NCBI RefSeq assembly: GCF_000313915.1
Contig: NZ_AMYT01000007.1
Location: forward strand, 39,803 to 103,802
Direction of reading: 5' to 3'
DNA length: 64,000 nucleotides
Origin: Catellicoccus marimammalium M35/04/3
Lineage (GTDB): Bacteria > Bacillota > Bacilli > Lactobacillales > Catellicoccaceae
Numbering within the stretch: the stretch's first letter is position 1; each line of letters begins with the position of its first letter. The position numbers and the translations under genes were made by a program. A model generated the notes under the pieces. That model was not told the DNA's origin. It did no database searches and was given only the letters and a program-made list of their open reading frames with translations. Positions 19,607 through 27,865 of the stretch are shown in pieces.

Positions 19607-20957
19607 AAAAGAACGAAAAGTAAGTCCAGAATTAGAAAAAACAGTACGTTATCAAGCGTTAGAAATTTTATTGCGTGTGCGTAAAAACCAAGCATACTCC
19701 AATTTAATGATTAAAAAGGCTAAAGTAGAAGAAAAAGATCGAGCACTATTAGCAGAATTGGTTTATGGGACGATTAGTCGTCGTTATACCTTAGAATATA
19801 TTCTTTCTCCTTTCATTCAAGGAAAAAAGGTACAAGATTGGGTGCAAGAACTTTTACTTTTAGCACTGTATCAACTGCTATTTTTAGATCGAGTACCGAA
19901 TCATGCGGTAGTGGATGAAAGTGTGAAAATTGCTAAAGAAAAAGGAAATCCAGGAATCGGTAAATTTGTAAATGGTGTGTTACGTAATCTCTTACGTAGT
20001 GATTTAAAAGATCCAAGAGCGATTCAAGATCCTATTGAACGTTTGAGCATTATGTATAGTGTACCTAAAGATTTAGTTTCTTTGATTGTAGATCAATATG
20101 GGAAAAAAGAAGCAGAAGATTTATTGGCTTCCTTACTTACTCCAAGTCATGCCAGTGCTCGTTTAACAAAACGTGAAGATGATAGAGAAGATTGCTTAGA
20201 AACTTTGAAAAAAGAAGGATTTTCAGTTAAAGAAAGTCCAGTTTCTCCTGATGGCATTATTGCTGCGACTGGACATTTAGCAGGAAGTAAGGCTTTTAAA
20301 GAAGGAAGGATTACGATTCAAGACGAAAGTTCAATGCTCGTAGCTCCTGCCTTACAAGTAGAGCCACAACATCAAGTATTAGATGCTTGTGCTGCTCCTG
20401 GAGGAAAGACAGGGCATATTGCTAGTTATTTAGATGCCACTCAAGGAGGAAAAGTAACAGCGTTAGATATTCACCAACATAAATGTGAATTAATTGAAGA
20501 AACTGCAGCACGCCTTCACGTCACAGATCGTGTGACTGCACAAACGTTAGATGCTCGAAAAGTTGGAGATACTTTTGCAAAAGAAAGTTTTGATCGTATT
20601 TTAGTGGATGCACCTTGTTCTGGCCTTGGGTTGATGCGAAGAAAGCCAGATATTAAATACAGTAAATCTATTACTGATTTATCACGTTTATCTACGATTC
20701 AATTACAAATTTTAAATGCCTGCGCTCCTTGTTTAAAACAAGGTGGAATTATGGTATATAGTACATGTACAATTAATAAAGAAGAAAATGAAGCAGTGGT
20801 TACTCAATTTTTAAAAGAACATCCGGAGTTTACGCTAATTCCTGTTCAAGGAGCAGAATCGATTCCAGCTTCTGTCCATCCATTAGGAGTAACGATATTG
20901 CCTCATCAATATCATACGGATGGCTTCTTTATTAGTTGCCTACAAAAATCCAAATAA
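19599..20957 (+). CDS. rsmB: 16S rRNA (cytosine-967-C5)-methyltransferase
   Basis: RsmB methylates C967 of 16S rRNA using SAM. The N-terminal ~150 residues are the NusB-like domain (VRYQALEILLRVRKNQAYSN, LYGTISRR-like LVYGTISRRYTLEYIL), and the C-terminal half is the methyltransferase, with SAM-binding DACAAPGGKTGHIA, the PC motif in VDAPCSGLGLMRRKPDIK and the nucleophile in YSTCTINKEENE. I start at the ATG at 19599 (452 residues); a TTG one codon upstream is also possible. Overlap with fmt suggests coupled translation. Confidence 0.95.
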   Translation: MSKKERKVSPELEKTVRYQALEILLRVRKNQAYSNLMIKKAKVEEKDRALLAELVYGTISRRYTLEYILSPFIQGKKVQDWVQELLLLALYQLLFLDRVPNHAVVDESVKIAKEKGNPGIGKFVNGVLRNLLRSDLKDPRAIQDPIERLSIMYSVPKDLVSLIVDQYGKKEAEDLLASLLTPSHASARLTKREDDREDCLETLKKEGFSVKESPVSPDGIIAATGHLAGSKAFKEGRITIQDESSMLVAPALQVEPQHQVLDACAAPGGKTGHIASYLDATQGGKVTALDIHQHKCELIEETAARLHVTDRVTAQTLDARKVGDTFAKESFDRILVDAPCSGLGLMRRKPDIKYSKSITDLSRLSTIQLQILNACAPCLKQGGIMVYSTCTINKEENEAVVTQFLKEHPEFTLIPVQGAESIPASVHPLGVTILPHQYHTDGFFISCLQKSK

Positions 20958-20968
20958 GAGGTGAAAAA

Positions 20969-21709
20969 ATGGAAATTCAATTAGGAACAGATGTCGGTCA
21001 GCGGCGTAAAAATAATGAAGATTATGCTGCTTATTTTTATAATGAAGATGGACAACTACTTGTCTTATTAGCAGACGGTATGGGTGGCCACCAAGCAGGA
21101 GATATTGCGAGTCGTTCTGTGGTTGAAAATTTAGGAGCCTTATGGAAACAAACCGATGCCTTAAATGTCACTCAAGCTAGTGATTGGTTATGGGCACAAA
21201 TTCAGTTAGAAAATAAAAAAATCGTCGACCAATGGTATGAAGACGAAAATAAATATGGCATGGGTACAACGATTATTGCTTTGGCAGTGATTCGCTCTCA
21301 TGTAGTCATTGCCCATGTCGGAGATAGCCGAGTGTATTTATTAAATGAGCAAGGAATTCAACAAATTACAGAAGACCACTCTTTGATTAATATCCTGCTA
21401 AAAAATGGTGAAATTGATGAAGAAATGGCTGCGAACCATCCAAAGAAAAATATGTTAACAAGTACGGTTGGAATGGAAGGACCTATGGAAATCGAAACTT
21501 GTGTACATAAGAAAAATAGTGGGTACTTTTTATTATGTTCAGATGGGTTAAGTAGTATGCTAACCCCAGAAGAGATCTATCAATGTGTGATGGAAGAAAA
21601 AGACTTATCCACAGCAGTACAACGTTTACTTTTATTAGCCAATGAAGCAGGAGGCTATGATAATATTACGGTCGCATTATTAGATTGTGAAGGGAAGGAG
21701 GAAGAATAA
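20969..21709 (+). CDS. stp: PPM-family serine/threonine protein phosphatase
   Basis: Stp (PrpC) removes phosphates placed by the adjacent kinase PrkC, setting the balance of wall and division signalling. The PP2C metal-binding motifs are present: the RKNNEDY opening, [16 protein letters not shown] and [10 protein letters not shown], then [10 protein letters not shown] and [11 protein letters not shown] near the end. The ATG at 20969 follows AGAGGTG and gives 246 residues; an upstream in-frame start would overlap rsmB. Its stop overlaps the prkC start (TAATG), the standard phosphatase-kinase coupling of Firmicutes. Confidence 0.97.
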   Translation: MEIQLGTDVGQRRKNNEDYAAYFYNEDGQLLVLLADGMGGHQAGDIASRSVVENLGALWKQTDALNVTQASDWLWAQIQLENKKIVDQWYEDENKYGMGTTIIALAVIRSHVVIAHVGDSRVYLLNEQGIQQITEDHSLINILLKNGEIDEEMAANHPKKNMLTSTVGMEGPMEIETCVHKKNSGYFLLCSDGLSSMLTPEEIYQCVMEEKDLSTAVQRLLLLANEAGGYDNITVALLDCEGKEEE

Positions 21710-23589
21710 TGGAAGTAGGACAAAAGATTAATGGTCGTTATGAAATTATCCGTGGAATTGGTAGCGGTGGAATGGCTAAAGTTTATTTAGCTTATGATTT
21801 AATTTTAAATCGAGAAGTCGCAGTAAAAATTTTGCGTTTTGACTTTCAAAATGATCCTAAAGCGTTGCAGCGTTTTCAAAGAGAAGCTTTGGCAGCAAGT
21901 GAAATTGTCCATCCAAATGTGGTAGAGATTTATGATATTGGTGAAGACCACGGCTTGCAATACATTGTTATGGAATACGTCAAAGGAACAGACTTAAAAA
22001 CTTATATCTACGAAAATGCACCGATTTCTTTTGATAAAGCAGTAGATATTATGCAACAAATTCTATCTGCTGTAGCAGTTGCTCACCAACATCGCATTAT
22101 CCACCGTGATTTAAAACCACAAAACATTTTAATTAACGGTGCAGGAGAATGTAAAATTACTGACTTTGGAATTGCAGTAGCTCTTTCGGAAACTTCCATT
22201 ACGCAAACAAGCACGTTATTAGGTTCTGTCCATTATTTATCTCCAGAACAAGCCAGAGGAGCGAATGCGATACCACAGTCTGATATTTATGCATTAGGAA
22301 TTATTTTATATGAGCTTTTGACAGGGAAGGTTCCTTTTGATGGAGAGTCTGCGGTTTCGATTGCTTTGAAACACTTCCAAGAAGAAATTCCTTCTGTTCG
22401 TAAGGTAAACCCTAACATTCCGCAAGCGTTAGAAAATGTAATTTTTAAAGCGACAGCGAAAGATCCAAATGAACGCTATCGAAGTGTCAATGAAATGTCC
22501 GAAGATTTAAGTACAGTTCTTTCAGCGACTCGTGTTAATGAGCCTGTCTTTTTAACTAAAAAAGAACAAGCTGAATTAGCACAGAAAAAACAAGCAGAAA
22601 AAGAAAAAGAACAACAAAAAGAAGTAGAACCACCAAAACAAGAAACAAAAAAGAAAAAGAAGAAGAAAAAGAAACGCAAATGGTGGTTATGGGTGTTACT
22701 TCTCCTTCTTTTATTGGGTGTAGGCTCCTTCTTTTTACAACCAAAAACTTCAGTGCCTGATTTAACTGGAAAATCAGTAAATGAAGCGGAACAAATTTTA
22801 CAAAAACAACATTTGAAAATTGACGATGTCGAATATGAATTTGATTCTTCGATTCCAAAAAATCATGTCATTCGAACAAAACCAAAAGAAGGAACGACGG
22901 TAAAACGTTATAAAAAAGTTCTGTTGATTGTTAGTCGAGGTACTGAAAGTTATACGATGAAAAATGTTTTAGGACAAAATATCGATGATGTAGTGGCCTC
23001 TTTAGAAAATGATGGTTGGAATAAAAAAGATATTGAAATTACCAAATGTTTGAATAGTACTTTTGATAAAAATATGATCTTTGAGCAAGAACCAAGCGCA
23101 CAAACAAAATTGACAGTAGGAAAAGATAAAATTTCTCTTCTTGTCAGTGTTGGATCTTCAGGATTACCTTTAGAAGATATGTCTGGTTGGAGTCAAAGTG
23201 AAGTAGAACAATATTTAAGTCGTAATGGTCTACATGTCATTTGGAAATATGAACCAAGTAATAAAGAAAAAGGAACCGTTCTTCGTCAAGAGCCAAGTTC
23301 AAATACAGATATGAGTATTGGTGATTCTGTAGTTGTTACTTTAGCAAGTGACAAAGAAACAAGTAGTGGAAACTCTTATGAAGGAACGCCTGCTTCAGAA
23401 AATCGACCACAATCTGAAGCACCAGTAAATCCAACAACGCCATCTTCTACTCCGGCATCTGAGGCGCCAGCGGTAAGTGAGGAACATACTCCAGAGTCTA
23501 CACAACAAAGTGCTCCTACAGAAGCACCGGCAGTAGAACCAAATAATGGTGCATCCGAGGCACCAGCAGTAGAAAATACAAATCATTAA
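21709..23589 (+). CDS. prkC: PASTA-domain serine/threonine protein kinase
   Basis: PrkC senses muropeptides or lipid II through extracellular PASTA domains and phosphorylates cytoplasmic targets. Domains in order: kinase (about 11-270) with [13 protein letters not shown], Lys40, HRDLKPQN with catalytic Asp134, and DFGIA; a charged linker ending in an almost pure Lys tract (about 310-324); one membrane helix ([15 protein letters not shown], about 325-341); three PASTA repeats (about 347-412, 414-482, 485-550). The last ~75 residues are a Ser/Thr/Pro/Glu-rich tail with repeated EAPAV units, longer and more ordered than a simple end. The gene overlaps stp by one base and is followed by rsgA. Confidence 0.97.
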   Translation: MEVGQKINGRYEIIRGIGSGGMAKVYLAYDLILNREVAVKILRFDFQNDPKALQRFQREALAASEIVHPNVVEIYDIGEDHGLQYIVMEYVKGTDLKTYIYENAPISFDKAVDIMQQILSAVAVAHQHRIIHRDLKPQNILINGAGECKITDFGIAVALSETSITQTSTLLGSVHYLSPEQARGANAIPQSDIYALGIILYELLTGKVPFDGESAVSIALKHFQEEIPSVRKVNPNIPQALENVIFKATAKDPNERYRSVNEMSEDLSTVLSATRVNEPVFLTKKEQAELAQKKQAEKEKEQQKEVEPPKQETKKKKKKKKKRKWWLWVLLLLLLLGVGSFFLQPKTSVPDLTGKSVNEAEQILQKQHLKIDDVEYEFDSSIPKNHVIRTKPKEGTTVKRYKKVLLIVSRGTESYTMKNVLGQNIDDVVASLENDGWNKKDIEITKCLNSTFDKNMIFEQEPSAQTKLTVGKDKISLLVSVGSSGLPLEDMSGWSQSEVEQYLSRNGLHVIWKYEPSNKEKGTVLRQEPSSNTDMSIGDSVVVTLASDKETSSGNSYEGTPASENRPQSEAPVNPTTPSSTPASEAPAVSEEHTPESTQQSAPTEAPAVEPNNGASEAPAVENTNH

Positions 23590-23601
23590 CGGAGGTTTTG
23601 C

Positions 23602-24495
23602 GTGAAAGGACAAATTTATAAAGCATTAAGTGGATTTTATTATATTCAAAAAGGAAATGAGACGTATCAAACACGAGCGCGAGGAAATTTTCGTAAAAAA
23701 GGTGAAAGTCCACTCGTAGGAGATTGGGTTGAGTTTGAAAGCACTAGTGAAGTCGATGGGATGATTACAAAAATTTATCCAAGAACGAGTGAATTAAAAC
23801 GACCTCATGTTGCCAATGTCAGTCAAGTAATCATTGTTATGAGCGTGAAAGATCCTAATTTTTCTCCTCTGTTACTGGATCGCTTTTTAGTTCAAGCAGA
23901 GTCTTTAGGAATGAAGACGATTCTTTATTGGTCCAAAATTGATTTATTAACTACTGAAGAAAGAGAAGCAATAGAAAATTATAAAGAGCAGTATATGGCT
24001 TTAGGGTATCCAGTTTTGTTTGGAGAAGAAGGAATCGTTAATCCAGAATTGTTCTCTTATTTGAAGGATGAATTAACAGTATTAATGGGGCAATCTGGAG
24101 TAGGAAAATCTACACTCTTGAATGCTTTACATCCTGAAGGAAAACGAGAAATTGGAGAAGTTTCTCAAGCATTGGGGCGTGGTCGTCATACGACACGTCA
24201 CACCGAGCTATGGTCGATTCATGATGGATGGATTGTTGATACTCCAGGATTTAGTTCCCTAGATTTAGAGGTGGATGCGACAGAACTTGCTCAATGTTTT
24301 GTAGAATATCGAGCATTAGCTCCACAATGTAAATTTAGAAGCTGTTTACATTTAAAAGAACCGAGTTGTGCAGTAAAAGAAGCTGTTGCAGAAGGAAAAT
24401 TAAATCAAGAGCGTTATGAACGCTATGAGTTGCTACAAACAGAACTAGCAAATCAGCGTCCCCAATATCAAAAGAAAAAGAAAGAAGGTCGTTAA
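23602..24495 (+). CDS. rsgA: Small ribosomal subunit biogenesis GTPase RsgA
   Basis: RsgA is a circularly permuted GTPase that helps mature the 30S subunit's decoding centre. In order: an N-terminal OB fold (about 1-70), the permuted G domain with YWSKIDLL (G4), GQSGVGKSTLLNAL (G1), and VDTPGFSSL (G3), and a C-terminal zinc site (CKFRSCLHLKEPSCAV). It starts with GTG at 23602 after GGAGG. Length is typical at 297 residues. It lies 12 bp after prkC and directly before rpe, as in many Firmicutes. Confidence 0.97.
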   Translation: MKGQIYKALSGFYYIQKGNETYQTRARGNFRKKGESPLVGDWVEFESTSEVDGMITKIYPRTSELKRPHVANVSQVIIVMSVKDPNFSPLLLDRFLVQAESLGMKTILYWSKIDLLTTEEREAIENYKEQYMALGYPVLFGEEGIVNPELFSYLKDELTVLMGQSGVGKSTLLNALHPEGKREIGEVSQALGRGRHTTRHTELWSIHDGWIVDTPGFSSLDLEVDATELAQCFVEYRALAPQCKFRSCLHLKEPSCAVKEAVAEGKLNQERYERYELLQTELANQRPQYQKKKKEGR

Positions 24496-24496
24496 G

Positions 24497-25141
24497 ATGG
24501 TAACGATTGCTCCCTCAATTTTAAGTGCAAATCTATGGGAATTTGGCAAACAAATAGAACAAATGATGACATTAGGAGTAGATACCTTCCATATTGATGT
24601 TATGGATCGTCACTTTGTTCCTAACTTAGGATATAGCCAAGAAATTGTTAAAGTATTGAAAAAAAATAGCACCGCTATTTGTGATGTGCATTTGATGGTA
24701 GAACATCCAGAAGCAATGATTATGGATTTTATCAATGCAGGTGCAGATTATTTAACAATTCATGCCGAAAGTACAGTTCATCCTTATCGTGCATTACAAA
24801 TGATTCAAGAGCAAGGAGTTAAAGTAGGGTTAGCTTTAAACCCGGGCACTTCTTTAGCAAGTGTTAAAGAACTTTTACCTTTAGTTGATCGCTTACTAAT
24901 TATGACTGTTAATCCAGGATTTGGTGGCCAATCCTTTTTAGAAAGTCAATTAGCAAAAATCGCTGAGGCAAAAGCATTACGTGAAGAATTTGGCTATACG
25001 TATGATATTGAAGTAGATGGTGGAATTAATGACAAAACAGCCTCCTCTTGTATAAAAGCAGGTGCTGAAGTTTTAGTGAGTGGTTCTTATTTATTCCATC
25101 ATTCTAATTGGCAAGAGGCACTTCTTCAATTACAAGAATAG
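24497..25141 (+). CDS. rpe: Ribulose-phosphate 3-epimerase
   Basis: Rpe interconverts ribulose 5-phosphate and xylulose 5-phosphate in the pentose phosphate pathway. The TIM-barrel protein shows APSILSANLWEFG, FHIDVMDRHFVPN with the metal-binding His/Asp, DVHLMVEHPE, VNPGFGGQ and the phosphate-binding VDGGIN ... VSGSYLF. At 214 residues it has the usual length. It ends the long gmk-to-rpe run. I see no strong hairpin directly after its stop. Confidence 0.98.
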   Translation: MVTIAPSILSANLWEFGKQIEQMMTLGVDTFHIDVMDRHFVPNLGYSQEIVKVLKKNSTAICDVHLMVEHPEAMIMDFINAGADYLTIHAESTVHPYRALQMIQEQGVKVGLALNPGTSLASVKELLPLVDRLLIMTVNPGFGGQSFLESQLAKIAEAKALREEFGYTYDIEVDGGINDKTASSCIKAGAEVLVSGSYLFHHSNWQEALLQLQE

Positions 25142-25213
25142 TCTTGTCAAATAGAAATGAATATGTTAAATTTAAAAGGTATGTAACCCATTTTTAAAAT
25201 CGTAAATATGGTG

Positions 25214-25222
25214 TGATATAAT
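25214..25222 (+). promoter_or_regulatory. Extended -10 promoter of rpmB
   Basis: TGATATAAT, 61 bp before rpmB, with a weak T-rich -35 region. The leader that follows can form a small GTAGG / CCTAC hairpin (about 25229-25246) whose role is unknown. Confidence 0.6.
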
Positions 25223-25283
25223 TTGCTAGTAGGCATTAGAACCTACACAATAGAATTCAACAATATGAAGGAGGAAACACGAC

Positions 25284-25472
25284 ATGGCAAAACAATGTTA
25301 TGTAACAGGACGCAAATCTAAAAGCGGTAACCGTCGTTCTCATGCGATGAACGCTTCTAAACGTACTTGGAAAGCTAACTTACAAAAAGTTCGTATTTTA
25401 GTAGATGGAAAACCTAAAAAAGTTTGGGTTTCAGCTCGCGCATTAAAATCTGGTAAAGTACAACGTGTGTAA
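25284..25472 (+). CDS. rpmB: 50S ribosomal protein L28
   Basis: L28 is a small basic 50S protein. The 62 residues match the family throughout: [33 protein letters not shown] and [14 protein letters not shown] single cysteine remains, so this is the zinc-free form. AAGGAGGAAAC precedes the ATG. It has its own promoter and a terminator. Confidence 0.97.
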   Translation: MAKQCYVTGRKSKSGNRRSHAMNASKRTWKANLQKVRILVDGKPKKVWVSARALKSGKVQRV

Positions 25473-25486
25473 TGAATAAACGAGTG

Positions 25487-25518
25487 GATGACTGGGAGGG
25501 GGCTCTCAGTCATCTTTT
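25487..25518 (+). terminator. Intrinsic terminator after rpmB
   Basis: GATGACTG ... CAGTCATC enclosing a G-rich loop, then CTTTTTCTTTT. Confidence 0.8.
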
Positions 25519-25590
25519 TCTTTTATGGTATTGTATCCTATGATAAAATAGATAATAAAAAAGGAATATTATACTAAAGGAGACCTGAGC

Positions 25591-25953
25591 ATGACAGTTA
25601 AAATGAATACACAATCAGGAATGATTGAAGTAACCAATGATGTAATTGCAACGGTAGTTGGCGGTGCAACCACAGAAAATTTTGGTGTCGTAGGAATGGC
25701 AAGTAAAAACCAAATCCGCGATAACATTAATGAGATTTTGCGTAAAGAAAATTACGCGAAAGGAGTTGTTGTTCGTCAAGAGGAAAATGGAGTAGCGATT
25801 GATGTTTATATTGTAGTCGGCTATGGAACAAAAATTTCTGAAGTATCTCGTAATGTACAGGACTCAGTAAAATATAGTTTAGAAACAATGTTGGGCATTA
25901 GTGCTAATTCCGTGAACGTTTATGTACAAGGAGTTCGTGTCCTACCAGACTAA
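25591..25953 (+). CDS. Asp23/Gls24 family protein (YloU-like)
   Basis: Proteins of this family (DUF322) are linked to alkaline and envelope stress, and in several Firmicutes the copy beside the fatty-acid kinase gene fakA is called YloU. The 120-residue protein fits: the SGMIEVTNDVIATVVGGA opening, RQEENGVAIDVYIVVGYGTKI and the closing VNVYVQGVRV. It carries no catalytic motif. AAAGGAGAC precedes the ATG. It is separated from fakA by 188 bp with its own promoter-like sequence, so the two may not be strictly co-transcribed. Confidence 0.92.
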   Translation: MTVKMNTQSGMIEVTNDVIATVVGGATTENFGVVGMASKNQIRDNINEILRKENYAKGVVVRQEENGVAIDVYIVVGYGTKISEVSRNVQDSVKYSLETMLGISANSVNVYVQGVRVLPD

Positions 25954-26141
25954 GAAGATAACCGTGTCATTAAGAACTAATAAAAACATTGAAATGACTT
26001 ATGATATAAAATAAAGATTAGGATAAAGATTGGAAATGACAATCATCAAAGATGATTGAAATATGAAGAAAGGAAAAGCTATTTTAGTTTTTAAAATAAG
26101 AAAATTTCTTATTTTTCGATGTTTATATAGCAGTAACAAAG
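25954..26141 (+). promoter_or_regulatory. Structured region upstream of fakA
   Basis: This 188-bp stretch contains an extended -10-like TGATATAAA (26002-26010), a near-direct repeat (TAAAGATTAGG / TAAAGATTGG), a small hairpin AATCATC-AAA-GATGATT (26041-26057), and a long AT-rich inverted repeat AAAATAAGAAA / TTTCTTATTTT (about 26093-26116). The last hairpin lies just before the GTG start of fakA. No tRNA or known riboswitch core is recognisable. A 36-codon ORF from 26063 has no ribosome-binding site and I do not call it. Confidence 0.5.
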
Positions 26142-27809
26142 GTGACAATTCAAAAGATCGATGCGACGCTTTTTAAAACAATGATTCAAGCCGGTCAAGA
26201 GCGTCTTTGTGCAAATGCAGAATACGTAAACTCATTAAATGTATTCCCAGTTCCAGACGGGGATACAGGAACAAATATGAATTTAACAATGACCAGTGGG
26301 AATGACGCCACACAAAAATCAACAAGCGAACATGTAGGAGAATTAAATAAAACTTTCTCTAAAGGATTATTAATGGGCGCTCGTGGAAATTCTGGCGTAA
26401 TTTTATCTCAATTATTCCGTGGCTTTTCTAAAGAAGTAGAAACTTTAGAATATTTAGATGCTAAAAGTTTAGCTGCTGCGTTTATTCGTGGAGTAGATGT
26501 AGCTTATAAAGCAGTAATGAAACCAGTAGAAGGAACGATCTTAACCGTTGCGCGTGAAGCAGCCTTAGCTGGGGAAGCAAAAGCAAAAGAAACAGAAGAT
26601 TGCGTAGAAGTAATGCAATGTGTAGTCCAACGTGCAAAAGAAGCGTTGGCAAATACAACTAATCAACTTCCTGTATTAAAAGAAGTTGGTTTAGTAGATA
26701 GTGGTGGACAGGGTCTTCTTTTTGTTTATGAAGGATTTTTAGGTGCTTTAACTGGAGATGTAGAAGTAAAAGTACATCAACCTTCAGAAAACGAAATGGA
26801 TCAAATGATTAACGTTCAACACGATCGTGCGCAAGATCATTTTATGACTGAAGATATTAAATATGGTTACTGTACAGAAATTATGGTTCGTTTAGGAGAT
26901 GGACCAACAGTAACAGATACTTTCGATTATGAAACATTCCGTAGCTACTTAAATGAATTAGGAGATTCTTTATTAGTCGTTGCTGATGATGAAGTAGTGA
27001 AAGTACACGTCCACACAGAAGATCCTGGACATGTTTTATCTTATGGGCTACGTTTTGGTGCATTAATCAAAGTAAAAGTAGACAATATGCGCTTACAACA
27101 CGAAACGATTTTAGAATCAGAAAAAACAGAAGTGGTACAACAACAAGAAAAAGTTAAAATGGGTGTATTAACCATTGCCGCTGGAAAAGGATTGCAAGAA
27201 TTATTCAAGAGCTTAGGTGTATCTCATGTTATCAATGGGGGACAAACAATGAACCCAAGTACAGAAGATATTGTGAAAGCAATTGAAGAAACAAACGCAG
27301 AAGAAGTGATTATTTTACCAAATAATAAAAACATCTTTATGGCAGCAGAACAAGCTGCTGAAGTTTGTGACTTGCCAGTAACTGTCGTTCCTTCTAAGAC
27401 GATTGCTCAAGGAATGAATGCTATGTTGCAATTTGATCCAGAAGCAACGTTAGAAGAAAATGGAGATGCTATGACTGCCGCTCTTGCAGAAATTCAAAGC
27501 GGACAAGTAACTACCGCCGTTCGTGATACAACCATTGATGGATTAGAAATTCATAAAGATCAATTTATTGGTATGATTGATAATCAAATTGTTGTTTGTG
27601 ATCCTGATTGTAAACAAGCGGTGATCGATACATTGAAAAAAATGCTAACTGCAGATAGTGAAATCGTAACTCTTTTAGTCGGAGAAGAAGGTACGATGGA
27701 AGTTGCTGAAGAAATCGAAGAAGCATTATTAGCAATGGATGATGAATTGGAAATTGAAATCCATCAAGGAGATCAACCTGTTTATCCTTATCTTTTCTCT
27801 GTAGAATAA
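26142..27809 (+). CDS. fakA: Fatty acid kinase subunit A (DAK-like, YloV)
   Basis: FakA is the ATP-binding subunit that phosphorylates exogenous fatty acids held by FakB, so they can enter phospholipid synthesis via PlsX/PlsY. The 555-residue protein has the DhaL-type kinase domain at its N-terminus (VNSLNVFPVPDGDTGTNM, GARGNSGVILSQLFRG) and the central and C-terminal DegV-like regions (VINGGQTMNPSTEDIVKAI, IILPNNKNI). The start is a GTG at 26142; an in-frame stop lies at 26097 and no other standard start fits, but no good ribosome-binding site precedes it. plsX and acpP lie two and three genes downstream. Confidence 0.95.
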   Translation: MTIQKIDATLFKTMIQAGQERLCANAEYVNSLNVFPVPDGDTGTNMNLTMTSGNDATQKSTSEHVGELNKTFSKGLLMGARGNSGVILSQLFRGFSKEVETLEYLDAKSLAAAFIRGVDVAYKAVMKPVEGTILTVAREAALAGEAKAKETEDCVEVMQCVVQRAKEALANTTNQLPVLKEVGLVDSGGQGLLFVYEGFLGALTGDVEVKVHQPSENEMDQMINVQHDRAQDHFMTEDIKYGYCTEIMVRLGDGPTVTDTFDYETFRSYLNELGDSLLVVADDEVVKVHVHTEDPGHVLSYGLRFGALIKVKVDNMRLQHETILESEKTEVVQQQEKVKMGVLTIAAGKGLQELFKSLGVSHVINGGQTMNPSTEDIVKAIEETNAEEVIILPNNKNIFMAAEQAAEVCDLPVTVVPSKTIAQGMNAMLQFDPEATLEENGDAMTAALAEIQSGQVTTAVRDTTIDGLEIHKDQFIGMIDNQIVVCDPDCKQAVIDTLKKMLTADSEIVTLLVGEEGTMEVAEEIEEALLAMDDELEIEIHQGDQPVYPYLFSVE

Positions 27810-27817
27810 AGTACAAA

Positions 27818-27847
27818 GAGTTGGGACATCTACCCAGCTCTTTTTTT
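27818..27847 (+). terminator. Intrinsic terminator after fakA
   Basis: GAGTTGGG-ACATCTA-CCCAGCTC (one G-U pair) followed by seven or more T. Confidence 0.85.
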
Positions 27848-27865
27848 AGTAAAAGGGGGATATTA

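Noticed and set aside
26063..26173. 36-codon ORF overlapping the fakA start
   Set aside because: It has no ribosome-binding site, overlaps the fakA start in another frame and carries no recognisable domain.
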